Assembly: GCA_045541375.1 (NCBI GenBank)
Contig: JAZQJB010000108.1
Location: 10,100 to 74,099, forward strand
Source: CAG-390 sp045541375
Lineage (GTDB): Bacteria > Bacillota > Clostridia > Oscillospirales > CAG-272
DNA length: 64,000 bases
Reading direction: 5' to 3'
Positions 58,387-64,000 of the stretch are shown here, piece after piece. The notes under the pieces were generated by a model, which saw only the letters and a program-made list of their open reading frames with translations, made no database searches and was not told where the DNA came from. Position 1 is the stretch's first letter. The number at the start of each line of letters is the position of its first letter. The translations under genes and the position numbers were made by a program.

Positions 58387-58971
58387 TTAAAAAATATTTT
58401 TTGATAAGATTATTTTCCGCAATCGCTCCCGCGCGCGGAACAGCTTGGATTTCAGCGTTCCTTCCGTGAGTCCAAGCATCTCGGCGATCTCGGCGTATGA
58501 AAGACCTTCAATATCGCGCAGAACGATTATCTCTCTTGCCGCCGCCGGTAGTTCCTCGATAGATCGACGAACCACTTCTTTTTCGATCTTGCGAAGATAC
58601 GATTCATCGGGGCGCGAATCGGGCGAATCATCTGCAATATCGATCTCAAATTCACCCTCCGCATCAAGGATGACGGTATCTATCTCGTCCCGCTTCGAAT
58701 TTTTGCGGATAAGATCAAGCGCAAGATTCCGCGCCGTTCGCAGTATGTATAATTTGAGCGAGCTTTCAAGCTTTATTTCACTTGCGGCCCGCCAAAGCCG
58801 CAGGTAGGTCTCCTGCGTGACGTCTTCGGCGTCTTCCTTCTTCTTGACGATCGAGAGCGCAAGGTTGTAGACAGCGCGCTCGGTCTGCAGAACTATCTGC
58901 TCAAAGGCTCTGCCGTCGCCCTTTTTGGCAAGCAGAAACAGATCTTCAAGCTTCATATTTTCATATTTCAA
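58387..58971 (-). CDS. RNA polymerase sigma factor, ECF subfamily
   Basis: 194 aa. Region 2: KKEDAEDVTQETYLRLWRAA. Region 4: LPAAAREIIVLRDIEGLSYA followed by the helix-turn-helix EIAEMLGLTEGTLKSKLFRA. I keep TTG 58971 as start because AGGAGG lies 9 bases upstream of it but 24 from the ATG at 58956. The anti-sigma gene follows after 76 bases. Upstream is dusB, 22 bases away, so the sigma gene may be expressed partly from the dusB transcript. Confidence 0.92.
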   Translation of the reverse strand: MKYENMKLEDLFLLAKKGDGRAFEQIVLQTERAVYNLALSIVKKKEDAEDVTQETYLRLWRAASEIKLESSLKLYILRTARNLALDLIRKNSKRDEIDTVILDAEGEFEIDIADDSPDSRPDESYLRKIEKEVVRRSIEELPAAAREIIVLRDIEGLSYAEIAEMLGLTEGTLKSKLFRARERLRKIILSKNIF

Positions 58972-58993
58972 GCGACGGCACCTCCTTTATAAG

Positions 58994-60010
58994 TTATTCT
59001 GTTTCGTTCGCCTCCGCAAACGCACGGACGAGCGCATCGTGCGCTTCCGCATATGTCATTGAGTTCATAAAATCAAATCTCGCACGTGTCGCACCGCGTA
59101 TCCCGTGGAAATAATGTGACACGACTACCTTTGCCTCTGCAAGTCCGCGCCGCTCACCCTTGTGCGCGATTGCCATATCTAGATGGCGCTCGGCGATTGC
59201 CTGCACTTCCTCGTGAGAGGGATAGGTGAAATCTCTGCCCTCAAGCAAATCCGCGATCTGACCGAAAAGCCAGGGATTGCCCATCGCGCCGCGCGCAAGA
59301 GCAAAACCGTCACATCCGGTTTCAGCCTTCATTTTCATTGCCTGCTTCGCGGAAAAGAGGTCGCCGTTGCCAATGACGGGCACGCGGACGGCACTTTTGA
59401 CCTCTCCGATTATCGAAAGATCGACTCCGGGCGAATAAAACTGATCGCGCGTTCTTCCGTGAACGCAGATCGCGACCGCTCCCGCACTTTCTGCGGCAAG
59501 AGCGCACTCGACGGCATTTTTGCTTTCCTTGCTCCATCCCGCGCGGATCTTGACCGTAACGGGCAGGGAAGAGGCTTTGACAACAGCCTCTGTGATCCGG
59601 TGAATAAGCTCGGGGTTCTTCATCAGCGCGCTTCCGTCACCGCTCTGAACGACCTTCTTTACGGGACAGCCCATATTGATGTCGATCGCATCGGGACGCG
59701 CACCCTCAAATCCTCGGTATGCGCTGTTCGAGATAAGCCGCGCCGCCTCTGCCATAAATTCGGGCTCCGAACCGAAGATCTGAACGGCGGTCGGTATCGT
59801 GCCTTCCTCAATGTTGCAGAGAGTTGCAGTCTTGACGGGCACGCTTGCGCGCGATGCCTGTTCATAAACGATCGCCTTCGCCGACACCATTTCGCTGACG
59901 GCATATTCGCATCCGAATTCTCCGCAGATGTGCCGCATAGTGCGGTCGGTCACTCCCGCCATCGGGGCAAGAAGAAGCCCATAAGGCAGGTTTGTGTTTC
60001 CTATTTTCAT
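58994..60010 (-). CDS. dusB: tRNA-dihydrouridine synthase B
   Basis: 338 aa. LLAPMAGVTDRTMRHICGEF opens the FMN barrel; DINMGCPVKKVVQSGDGSAL carries the catalytic Cys. GRTRDQFYSPGVDLSII and IGNGDLFSA are the phosphate-binding segments. It reduces specific uridines of tRNA. In Bacillota it is often near rRNA and lysS genes, but here it overlaps an SGNH hydrolase gene by 4 bases. Confidence 0.95.
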   Translation of the reverse strand: MKIGNTNLPYGLLLAPMAGVTDRTMRHICGEFGCEYAVSEMVSAKAIVYEQASRASVPVKTATLCNIEEGTIPTAVQIFGSEPEFMAEAARLISNSAYRGFEGARPDAIDINMGCPVKKVVQSGDGSALMKNPELIHRITEAVVKASSLPVTVKIRAGWSKESKNAVECALAAESAGAVAICVHGRTRDQFYSPGVDLSIIGEVKSAVRVPVIGNGDLFSAKQAMKMKAETGCDGFALARGAMGNPWLFGQIADLLEGRDFTYPSHEEVQAIAERHLDMAIAHKGERRGLAEAKVVVSHYFHGIRGATRARFDFMNSMTYAEAHDALVRAFAEANETE

Positions 60011-60669
60011 TCCTTTTCGTTGTAAGCAAGCGAGAGTCTGCAGGCGATGGTATGGATGGCAGCCGCGGTCTTTTCGTCGATTCCGAGCTTGGTGTGAGGC
60101 TCATCGCCCTCGTTTACTCGAAGCGCACGGCGGCGCTCGGTGATCGCGTAGAAGATCGAAGCCGCGGCAAGATAGGAGCCTGTGGGAGTTGCGTGGTTGC
60201 CGTCCTCACGGTAAAGCTCGGGAGCTGGACGGCGGCGAAGAACTGTCTGCCAGATCTCGCCCGCGGGAGCAACGCGACCGTTCATATACTTTGCAAGCTC
60301 AACGTTTGCCTCGGTCAGCGCGGGCTGCTCCTTCTTTTTGCCCTTGTTCGACCAGACCATATAAAGGATGGGAGTCGAATCGGTCTTGGAGATCCATTCG
60401 TTATATATTTTCTTTCCGTTTTCAAGATAAGATTCGGGATCGAAATTCGACGCCCTGCTCTGCAAAACTATATAATCGTAGCCTCCGTAGAGAATGTTGA
60501 AGCGGGTCTGCTTTTGCTCATAGTGCCAGTCGAGGCACTTACCGCCCTGGGTGAGCATAGTGACCTCCGCATCAAGCCCTGCCGCCGCAAAGATATCCTT
60601 TGCGATCGCGGGCATATCGTTGTAATAGGTGTGACTGTTGCCGATAAAGAGTATTTTGATCTTAGACAT
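60007..60669 (-). CDS. SGNH-type hydrolase (DUF4886-like)
   Basis: 220 aa. The N-terminus KILFIGNSHTYYNDMPAIAK carries a Ser in a GNSH block as in SGNH esterases, with VLQSRASNFDP and the C-terminal DGNHATPTGSY supplying the Asp/His pair. There is no signal peptide, so it is cytoplasmic. It may deacylate sugars or peptides, but the substrate is not known. It has its own promoter at 60737 and continues into dusB. Confidence 0.85.
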   Translation of the reverse strand: MSKIKILFIGNSHTYYNDMPAIAKDIFAAAGLDAEVTMLTQGGKCLDWHYEQKQTRFNILYGGYDYIVLQSRASNFDPESYLENGKKIYNEWISKTDSTPILYMVWSNKGKKKEQPALTEANVELAKYMNGRVAPAGEIWQTVLRRRPAPELYREDGNHATPTGSYLAAASIFYAITERRRALRVNEGDEPHTKLGIDEKTAAAIHTIACRLSLAYNEKE

Positions 60670-60736
60670 GATTTTATTTCCTTTGTGTGATTTATTTGCA
60701 AGTTTGGTGCACTTAAAGCCTATAAATGCTATTAAT

Positions 60737-60765
60737 ATAATACCACATTATGAGCTTCAAGTCAA
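60737..60765 (-). promoter_or_regulatory. sigma-A promoter of the SGNH-dusB operon
   Basis: Minus strand TTGACT (60760-60765) and TATTAT (60737-60742), 17-base spacer, 68 bases upstream of the start at 60669. Confidence 0.72.
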
Positions 60766-60780
60766 GGGAATGAAGAAAAA

Positions 60781-60805
60781 ATCCGCCCCTTAAAGGAGCG
60801 GAAAT
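60781..60805 (-). terminator. terminator after the zinc-ribbon membrane protein
   Basis: Stem TCCGC-C-CCTT with AAGG-A-GCGGA, one mismatched position, followed on the minus strand by a T run. Confidence 0.75.
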
Positions 60806-60806
60806 G

Positions 60807-61379
60807 TTATTTTATCAATGGATCGTAAGGCAGATCATTCTCACAAAACGTGCAGGTCTTGGTGCCGAGGGGGTGAAGCGCGCCGCAAAGAGGGCAGATG
60901 ACGCTTACGGATTCGTATTTCTGTTCGGTATCGTTACGCGGGAATCGGCAGGTGTATTTCGCGCCCTTGATGTGATAAACTCGGTCACCTTCGCGGTAGG
61001 GTATCTTTTTTGACAGAGCTCCCGAAAGCATTTCTTCGTGCACGGTGGTCGTGCCGTCATCGCATTCAACGGTCATTTCGACGAACAGCCTTGTTTCCAT
61101 TCGTCGCTCGAATGCGCTGATCTTGTGAATCCTGCAATCTGCTTTATAATGAACGATCTTTCCCGAAAAGCTTTTGTCGGTAAAATAATTCCAAAGACCG
61201 AACAGATAAAACGCAAAAGCGGCGATGAATATCACGCAAGCGGCGGAGGCGGCAGGAGCAAAATGTGTGTCGGTAAAGGCGTGGTAGCATATCGCTATGG
61301 TGCTGATGATGAGTACAAGAACAGCCCATACGGCAAGGCGTATCATGTGCGGTTTTTTAACCTTTTCTTCGATAGTCAT
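60807..61379 (-). CDS. membrane protein with C-terminal zinc ribbon
   Basis: 190 aa. Two membrane helices (about residues 12-32 and 39-63: AVWAVLVLIISTIAICYHAF; SAACVIFIAAFAFYLFGLWN) are followed by a cytoplasmic beta domain of about 90 residues. The end is a zinc ribbon, CPLCGALHPLGTKTCTFCEN (two C-x-x-C). No family was recognised beyond the ribbon. Divergent from the SigH-like gene at 61611, with separate promoters. Confidence 0.82.
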   Translation of the reverse strand: MTIEEKVKKPHMIRLAVWAVLVLIISTIAICYHAFTDTHFAPAASAACVIFIAAFAFYLFGLWNYFTDKSFSGKIVHYKADCRIHKISAFERRMETRLFVEMTVECDDGTTTVHEEMLSGALSKKIPYREGDRVYHIKGAKYTCRFPRNDTEQKYESVSVICPLCGALHPLGTKTCTFCENDLPYDPLIK

Positions 61380-61414
61380 AATCTCATTTACCTTTCGTTT
61401 GATTGGCTAATCAT

Positions 61415-61443
61415 ATTATATCACGTTTTATCTCGCGTGTCAA
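61415..61443 (-). promoter_or_regulatory. sigma-A promoter of the zinc-ribbon membrane protein
   Basis: Minus strand TTGACA (61438-61443) and TATAAT (61415-61420), 17-base spacer, 36 bases before the ATG at 61379. Confidence 0.8.
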
Positions 61444-61526
61444 TAGAAAATCGTCAAATTTTATGAACTTTTTGGCGGAAATTTAAGATTTTTTGAATAA
61501 ATCGCAAAAAAAGTTGAATTTATCTA

Positions 61527-61554
61527 TTGACATTTTCAAAAAAAATGGTATAAT
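61527..61554 (+). promoter_or_regulatory. sigma-A promoter of the SigH-like gene
   Basis: TTGACA (61527-61532) and TATAAT (61549-61554), spacer 16, about 57 bases upstream of the GTG start. Confidence 0.75.
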
Positions 61555-61610
61555 GTGTATAAGCGGATTTATGCATATTGATGAAGTGACATTTTTCCGC
61601 GGAGGTTTAC

Positions 61611-62207
61611 GTGACGCATTATTCCACTCCCGAAAAAGAGAAGAGCCTCATGTCCGCATCTCATACAGGCTTGTTGCTTCTTGCCAAGGAAGGGGATGGG
61701 GATGCTTTCGCGCGCCTTGCCGAGGAATACAAGCCTATGCTTGATGCCGCCGTAGCCTCCTACAAGTCCGATCTTTGCGAGCAGGACGTGGAGGAGCTTC
61801 ACCAAGAAGCGCTCCTCGCTTTTCACCGCGCCGTTCAGAGCTATGAGCTCCTTTACGGCAACGTAAGCTTTGGTCTTTATGCCAAGATCTGTGTCGGTAA
61901 GGCTCTTGTTTCCGCGTTGCGCCAGTTCAAAAAGAACGCGGGTGTTGTGGTTATTCCCCTTGACGAGCTCGAACCCTCGGAATTTGTCACGGGTGATCCC
62001 GCAGCTTCCGTCATCGAGAAGGAAAATGCGGCTGAGCTCCGCGCGTTCATCAGAGAGAATCTTTCAAAATATGAAAACTCCGTCTGGTGGATGCATTATT
62101 CCGGAATGAGCATCGACGAGATCGCGGAAAGCCTCAATACGTCAAAGAAATCGGTCAGCAATGCAATAGCAAGGATCAAGCGTAAATTGCGTACCTTATT
62201 ATCTTAA
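61611..62207 (+). CDS. SigH-like RNA polymerase sigma factor
   Basis: 198 aa. Region 2 includes CEQDVEELHQEALLAFHRAV and the following YGNVSFGLYAKICVGKALVS. Region 4 is GMSIDEIAESLNTSKKSVSN followed by AIARIKRKL, close to the sigma-30 form. Between them lies a Pro/Asp-rich linker. In spore formers SigH starts the sporulation pathway, and its gene is often isolated or near rlmB and secE. Start is GTG 61611 after GCGGAGG. The assignment to SigH itself is likely but not certain. Confidence 0.8.
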   Translation: MTHYSTPEKEKSLMSASHTGLLLLAKEGDGDAFARLAEEYKPMLDAAVASYKSDLCEQDVEELHQEALLAFHRAVQSYELLYGNVSFGLYAKICVGKALVSALRQFKKNAGVVVIPLDELEPSEFVTGDPAASVIEKENAAELRAFIRENLSKYENSVWWMHYSGMSIDEIAESLNTSKKSVSNAIARIKRKLRTLLS

Positions 62208-62309
62208 AACCAATATGCTCGAATAGCTTAAAAAGAGCGTTGTAACAACAAAGGTGGCGGTGCGAGTCCGCCGACGGGCAACTATCACATATTTTTCACG
62301 AGGTAGAAC
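62208..62309 (+). other. leader with a T-arm-like hairpin before the zinc-ribbon gene
   Basis: The 102 bases between the sigma gene and 62310 contain a GC-rich stem-loop GGCGG-TGCGAGT-CCGCC (62256-62272), shaped like a tRNA T-arm. An 11-base palindrome GTTGTAACAAC sits just before it. No full cloverleaf or known riboswitch can be drawn. GAGGTAG is the ribosome site at the end. Confidence 0.5.
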
Positions 62310-62645
62310 ATGTACGACGAAGAAGTCAAGGTCGAAGGTACCGAAACCGAAGAAACAGCAGCAGTAGAATACGTTGACGAAACTCTCGTTTGCGTAGAGT
62401 GCGGTAATGAGTTTGTATTTACCGCAGGCGAGCAGGCTTTCTATGCTGAGAAGGGCTACACCAACAAGCCCAAGAGATGCAAGACTTGCCGCGACGCTAA
62501 GAAGAACGCAAACCGTCCCGCAAGACAGTATTTCTACGCAACCTGCAGCGAGTGCGGTGCTGAGGCAAAGCTCACCTTTGAGCCCTCGAGCGACAAGCCC
62601 GTTTATTGCAGCGCTTGCTTCGAAAAGAGAAGAAGACCCCAGTAA
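62310..62645 (+). CDS. two-module zinc-ribbon protein (zf-trcl family)
   Basis: 111 aa. The first module, LVCVECGNEFVFTAGEQAFY followed by KRCKTCRDAKK, has C-x-x-C pairs and the F-x-x-x-E-Q-x-F-Y core of zf-trcl. The second, FYATCSECGAEAKL followed by PVYCSACFEKR, is a CxxC_CxxSSH-like ribbon. An acidic N-terminal stretch of about 25 residues precedes both. Such proteins are common in Clostridia and of unsettled role, perhaps RNA or ribosome binding. A terminator follows at 62675. Confidence 0.92.
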   Translation: MYDEEVKVEGTETEETAAVEYVDETLVCVECGNEFVFTAGEQAFYAEKGYTNKPKRCKTCRDAKKNANRPARQYFYATCSECGAEAKLTFEPSSDKPVYCSACFEKRRRPQ

Positions 62646-62674
62646 TTCGGTCAGATCTTTTCCTAACGCCATAT

Positions 62675-62696
62675 AGCCCCGTTAAAGCACGGGGCT
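62675..62696 (+). terminator. terminator after the zinc-ribbon gene
   Basis: Eight-bp stem AGCCCCGT with ACGGGGCT (loop TAAAGC), then TTGTGGTGTTTTT. The T run belongs to the start of the 45-bp inverted repeat at 62703. Confidence 0.8.
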
Positions 62697-62702
62697 TGTG
62701 GT

Positions 62703-63178
62703 GTTTTTAGTGGACAGTGGTTAGTGGACAGTGGACAGAAAGCTGCGAGGAATATACAATGAATATAAAAAGCTATAAGGATATGATCGTTTGGCAAAAA
62801 TCTATGGATCTTGCCATCGAAATATACAAGCTCGTAAAATTATTGCCAAAAGAAGAAATTTTTGCTTTAGCCGATCAAATGAGACGTGCGGCTGTTTCCA
62901 TTCCTTCCAATATTGCGGAAGGTCAATCAAGGAACAAGACAAAAGAATTTATCCAATTTTTAAGTATTGCAAGGGGTTCAAATTCTGAACTGTTCACTCA
63001 ACTGTTAATCTGTGAAAAAGTCGGCTACTTGTCTGCGAATCAAACCTTGCGTGCAAAATCCGCATCGTCGGAAATATCAAAAATGCTTGTTGCACTTATC
63101 AACAAACTTTCCGAAGAACAATGACCCCGAAACCGCATCTTTCTGTCCACTGTCCACTAACCACTGTTCACTTAAAAC
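62703..63178 (+). mobile_element. IR-bounded four-helix-bundle element
   Basis: 45-base inverted repeats at 62703-62747 and 63134-63178 match at 42 of 45 positions. They enclose only the four-helix-bundle gene, ending 11 bases before its ATG and starting 9 bases after its stop. Both arms contain tandem GTGGACA-type units. If transcribed the element would fold into one long stem with the ORF in its loop, as rRNA intervening sequences do. No target duplication is visible. Mobility is inference. Confidence 0.7.
62759..63124 (+). CDS. four-helix-bundle protein (23S rRNA intervening sequence protein family)
   Basis: About 121 aa. KDMIVWQKSMDLAIEIYKLV and ADQMRRAAVSIPSNIAEGQS are the family signature (W-x-K-A-M-x-L...S-I-x-x-N-I-A-E-G). 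It is often misnamed ribosomal protein S23. Its relatives are encoded in 23S rRNA intervening sequences, and the Avd accessory protein of diversity-generating retroelements has the same fold; they bind nucleic acid as pentamers. ATG 62759 has GAGG 8 bases upstream. The inverted repeats bracket the gene closely. Confidence 0.93.
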   Translation: MNIKSYKDMIVWQKSMDLAIEIYKLVKLLPKEEIFALADQMRRAAVSIPSNIAEGQSRNKTKEFIQFLSIARGSNSELFTQLLICEKVGYLSANQTLRAKSASSEISKMLVALINKLSEEQ

Positions 63179-63196
63179 GGCGCAAGCCGTTTTTCT
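63174..63196 (+). terminator. terminator with GCAA tetraloop after the element
   Basis: AAAACGGC with GCCGTTTT (63174-63181, 63186-63193) around GCAA, then further T residues. Its left strand begins inside the right inverted repeat. Confidence 0.82.
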
Positions 63197-63230
63197 TTTT
63201 CGACTTTTTGTGACATTTTTCCTTTTATTG

Positions 63231-63239
63231 CATAGAATA
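63231..63239 (+). promoter_or_regulatory. sporulation-type -10 element of the cotJ operon
   Basis: CATAGAATA matches the CATANNNTA -10 of sigma-K and sigma-E. An AC pair 16 bases upstream (63213-63214, in TGACATT) fits the sigma-K -35. There is no sigma-A consensus nearby. The location 32 bases before cotJA is consistent with mother-cell expression. Confidence 0.6.
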
Positions 63240-63271
63240 CTATTGAGAACGCAAAGAAAGGAAGGTCGATA

Positions 63272-63616
63272 ATGAATAAATACAACATTGGAAGCGCAGG
63301 CTTTGAGGTCAGCCGCGGCGCTTGCAGGCATCAGCATAGGGAGCACAATTCCCGCGGCTGCTCCGAAAGAGTGAATATCGAGGGAAGCTACGGCGAAACT
63401 CTCAATCGCCGTGCATCCGAATCTTGCTCCGACGGCTGCGGCACGGGAATGAAGAGCCGATACGGCTTGAGCGGTTTCCCGCACGGAAGCGTATATGCAC
63501 CGCTTCAGGATTTTGACTGTCTTTATGACCACGAAAGGGCGCTGAAAAGAGGGACGCTGTTCTCAACCCTCGATCTGCCCCTCGAGGTCGGCGGCGGAGG
63601 TAGATGCAATGGATAA
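63272..63616 (+). CDS. cotJA: spore coat protein CotJA
   Basis: 114 aa, longer than Bacillus CotJA (about 80). The C-terminal half holds the family core: VYAPLQDFDCLYDHERALKR then GTLFSTLDLP. The N-terminal 60 residues form a Cys/His/Arg-rich extension (RGACRHQHREHNSRGCSERV). It overlaps cotJB by 8 bases, and the start is preceded by GAAAGGAAGG. CotJ proteins are mother-cell coat components. Confidence 0.88.
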   Translation: MNKYNIGSAGFEVSRGACRHQHREHNSRGCSERVNIEGSYGETLNRRASESCSDGCGTGMKSRYGLSGFPHGSVYAPLQDFDCLYDHERALKRGTLFSTLDLPLEVGGGGRCNG

Positions 63617-63896
63617 ATACACTTGCCCGATCAAGCAGAGCTGCCCCTGCGAAAAAAATAACGACCTGCTCACCGAACTGCGGCAGATCGATTTTGCGAT
63701 CGTTGAGGTAACTCTTTATCTTGACGTTTACCCGGACTGCTGCGAGGCAAAGGAATACCTTGCGGCATTAAGAGAAAAACGCGCGAAGATCGCGGCGGAG
63801 TACGAGTCGAAGCACGGTATGCTGACTATGTACGGCGTCTGCGGTGCTTCAAGCGACAAATGCGCGCCCTGGCCATGGCAATACGCGGCAAACTGA
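63609..63896 (+). CDS. cotJB: spore coat protein CotJB
   Basis: 95 aa. LRQIDFAIVEVTLYLDVYPD then EAKEYLAALREKRAK, followed by YESKHGMLTMYGV and the C-terminal PWPWQ, are the CotJB signature. It overlaps cotJA by 8 bases and is followed after 12 bases by cotJC, the conserved gene order of this operon. An N-terminal CPIKQSCPCEKNN adds three cysteines not typical of the family. Confidence 0.93.
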   Translation: MDKYTCPIKQSCPCEKNNDLLTELRQIDFAIVEVTLYLDVYPDCCEAKEYLAALREKRAKIAAEYESKHGMLTMYGVCGASSDKCAPWPWQYAAN

Positions 63897-63908
63897 GGAG
63901 GCGAAGAT

Positions 63909-64000
63909 ATGTGGATCTATGAGAAGAAATTGCAGTACCCCGTAAAGATCAAAAATCCCAATCCCAAACTTGCCTCAGCCATAATTTCCCAACTTGGCGG
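63909..64000 (+). CDS. cotJC: CotJC manganese-catalase-like coat protein (N-terminal part only)
   Basis: Thirty residues are present before the window ends: MWIYEKKLQYPVKIKNPNPK and then LASAIISQLGG, the conserved CotJC N-terminus. The protein is a di-manganese catalase homologue of the spore coat. The start has GAGGAGGCG upstream. It completes the order cotJA-cotJB-cotJC. Confidence 0.9.
   Translation, partial: MWIYEKKLQYPVKIKNPNPKLASAIISQLG

Noticed and set aside
62208..62309. Cobalamin riboswitch or group II intron fragment
   Set aside because: Only a single GC stem with a TGCGAGT loop is visible; the conserved cores of either class are missing.
62703..63178. IS200/IS605-type or other insertion sequence
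   Set aside because: There is no transposase, and no target duplication is visible; it is therefore described as an IR-bounded cassette only.

Overview
The window reads as chromosome of an endospore-forming, low-to-mid GC member of the Clostridia (Bacillota), most likely an uncultured gut lineage. The evidence is SpoVT, a SpoVAC homologue, a cotJA-cotJB-cotJC coat operon at the right edge, a SleB-like wall hydrolase, the DnaD/DnaI-type primosome pair, ECF vitamin transporters under THF and preQ1 riboswitches, canonical sigma-A promoters with 17-bp spacers, and many secreted lipoproteins with Thr/Glu/Ala/Pro-rich linkers after the lipobox. Genus-level assignment is not possible from the sequence alone.

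Layout. 1-7940 is a long leftward run of small-molecule and repair genes: TIM-barrel isomerase, two Gfo/Idh/MocA oxidoreductases, acetyltransferase, two alpha/beta hydrolases, an M28 peptidase, exonuclease III, Nudix and cupin. 8054-13652 runs rightward with an aldo/keto reductase, 4-alpha-glucanotransferase and a GH38 alpha-mannosidase. 13740-24614 holds spoVT, a beta-helix lipoprotein, galU, dCMP deaminase, rimI-tsaD, the dnaD/dnaI pair and spoVAC. 24688-29712 is a carbohydrate cluster with an oxidoreductase, a lipoprotein carrying a metallo-beta-lactamase fold, and a GH36 alpha-galactosidase. 29749-33224 runs leftward (hemolysin III family, a small DUF4177 gene, M24 peptidase, endonuclease IV-like protein, YqeG phosphatase). 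34390-34673 is a tRNA cluster (Gly-TCC, Arg-TCT, His-GTG), followed by an unusual non-coding repeat region to about 35110.

35224-46276 contains a sigma/anti-sigma-like pair, an MFS carrier, two large lipoproteins that share a domain, and a divergent pair of riboswitch-controlled vitamin loci: folT-folC behind a THF riboswitch and queT behind a preQ1-I riboswitch. 46319-58971 has a YtrA-type GntR/ABC operon, ymdB with an ECF S component, endonuclease/exonuclease/phosphatase family proteins, a bacterial glycerol-1-phosphate dehydrogenase, and a sigma/anti-sigma operon that ends in an MFS-like carrier, three very small single-span membrane proteins and another phosphatase-fold protein. 58994-64000 has dusB, an SGNH hydrolase, a SigH-like sigma factor, zinc-ribbon proteins, an IR-bounded four-helix-bundle gene and the cotJ operon.

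The two most unusual signals are non-coding or mobile. (1) Directly after tRNA-His lie two tandem copies of a structured element built from the tRNA 3' sequence. Their inner stems differ in sequence but keep pairing. A 10-nt motif interleaved with small hairpins follows, repeated four times. (2) A four-helix-bundle (23S rRNA intervening-sequence-protein family) gene is bracketed by 45-bp inverted repeats matching at 42 of 45 positions. This is the architecture of an rRNA intervening sequence, but outside rRNA.
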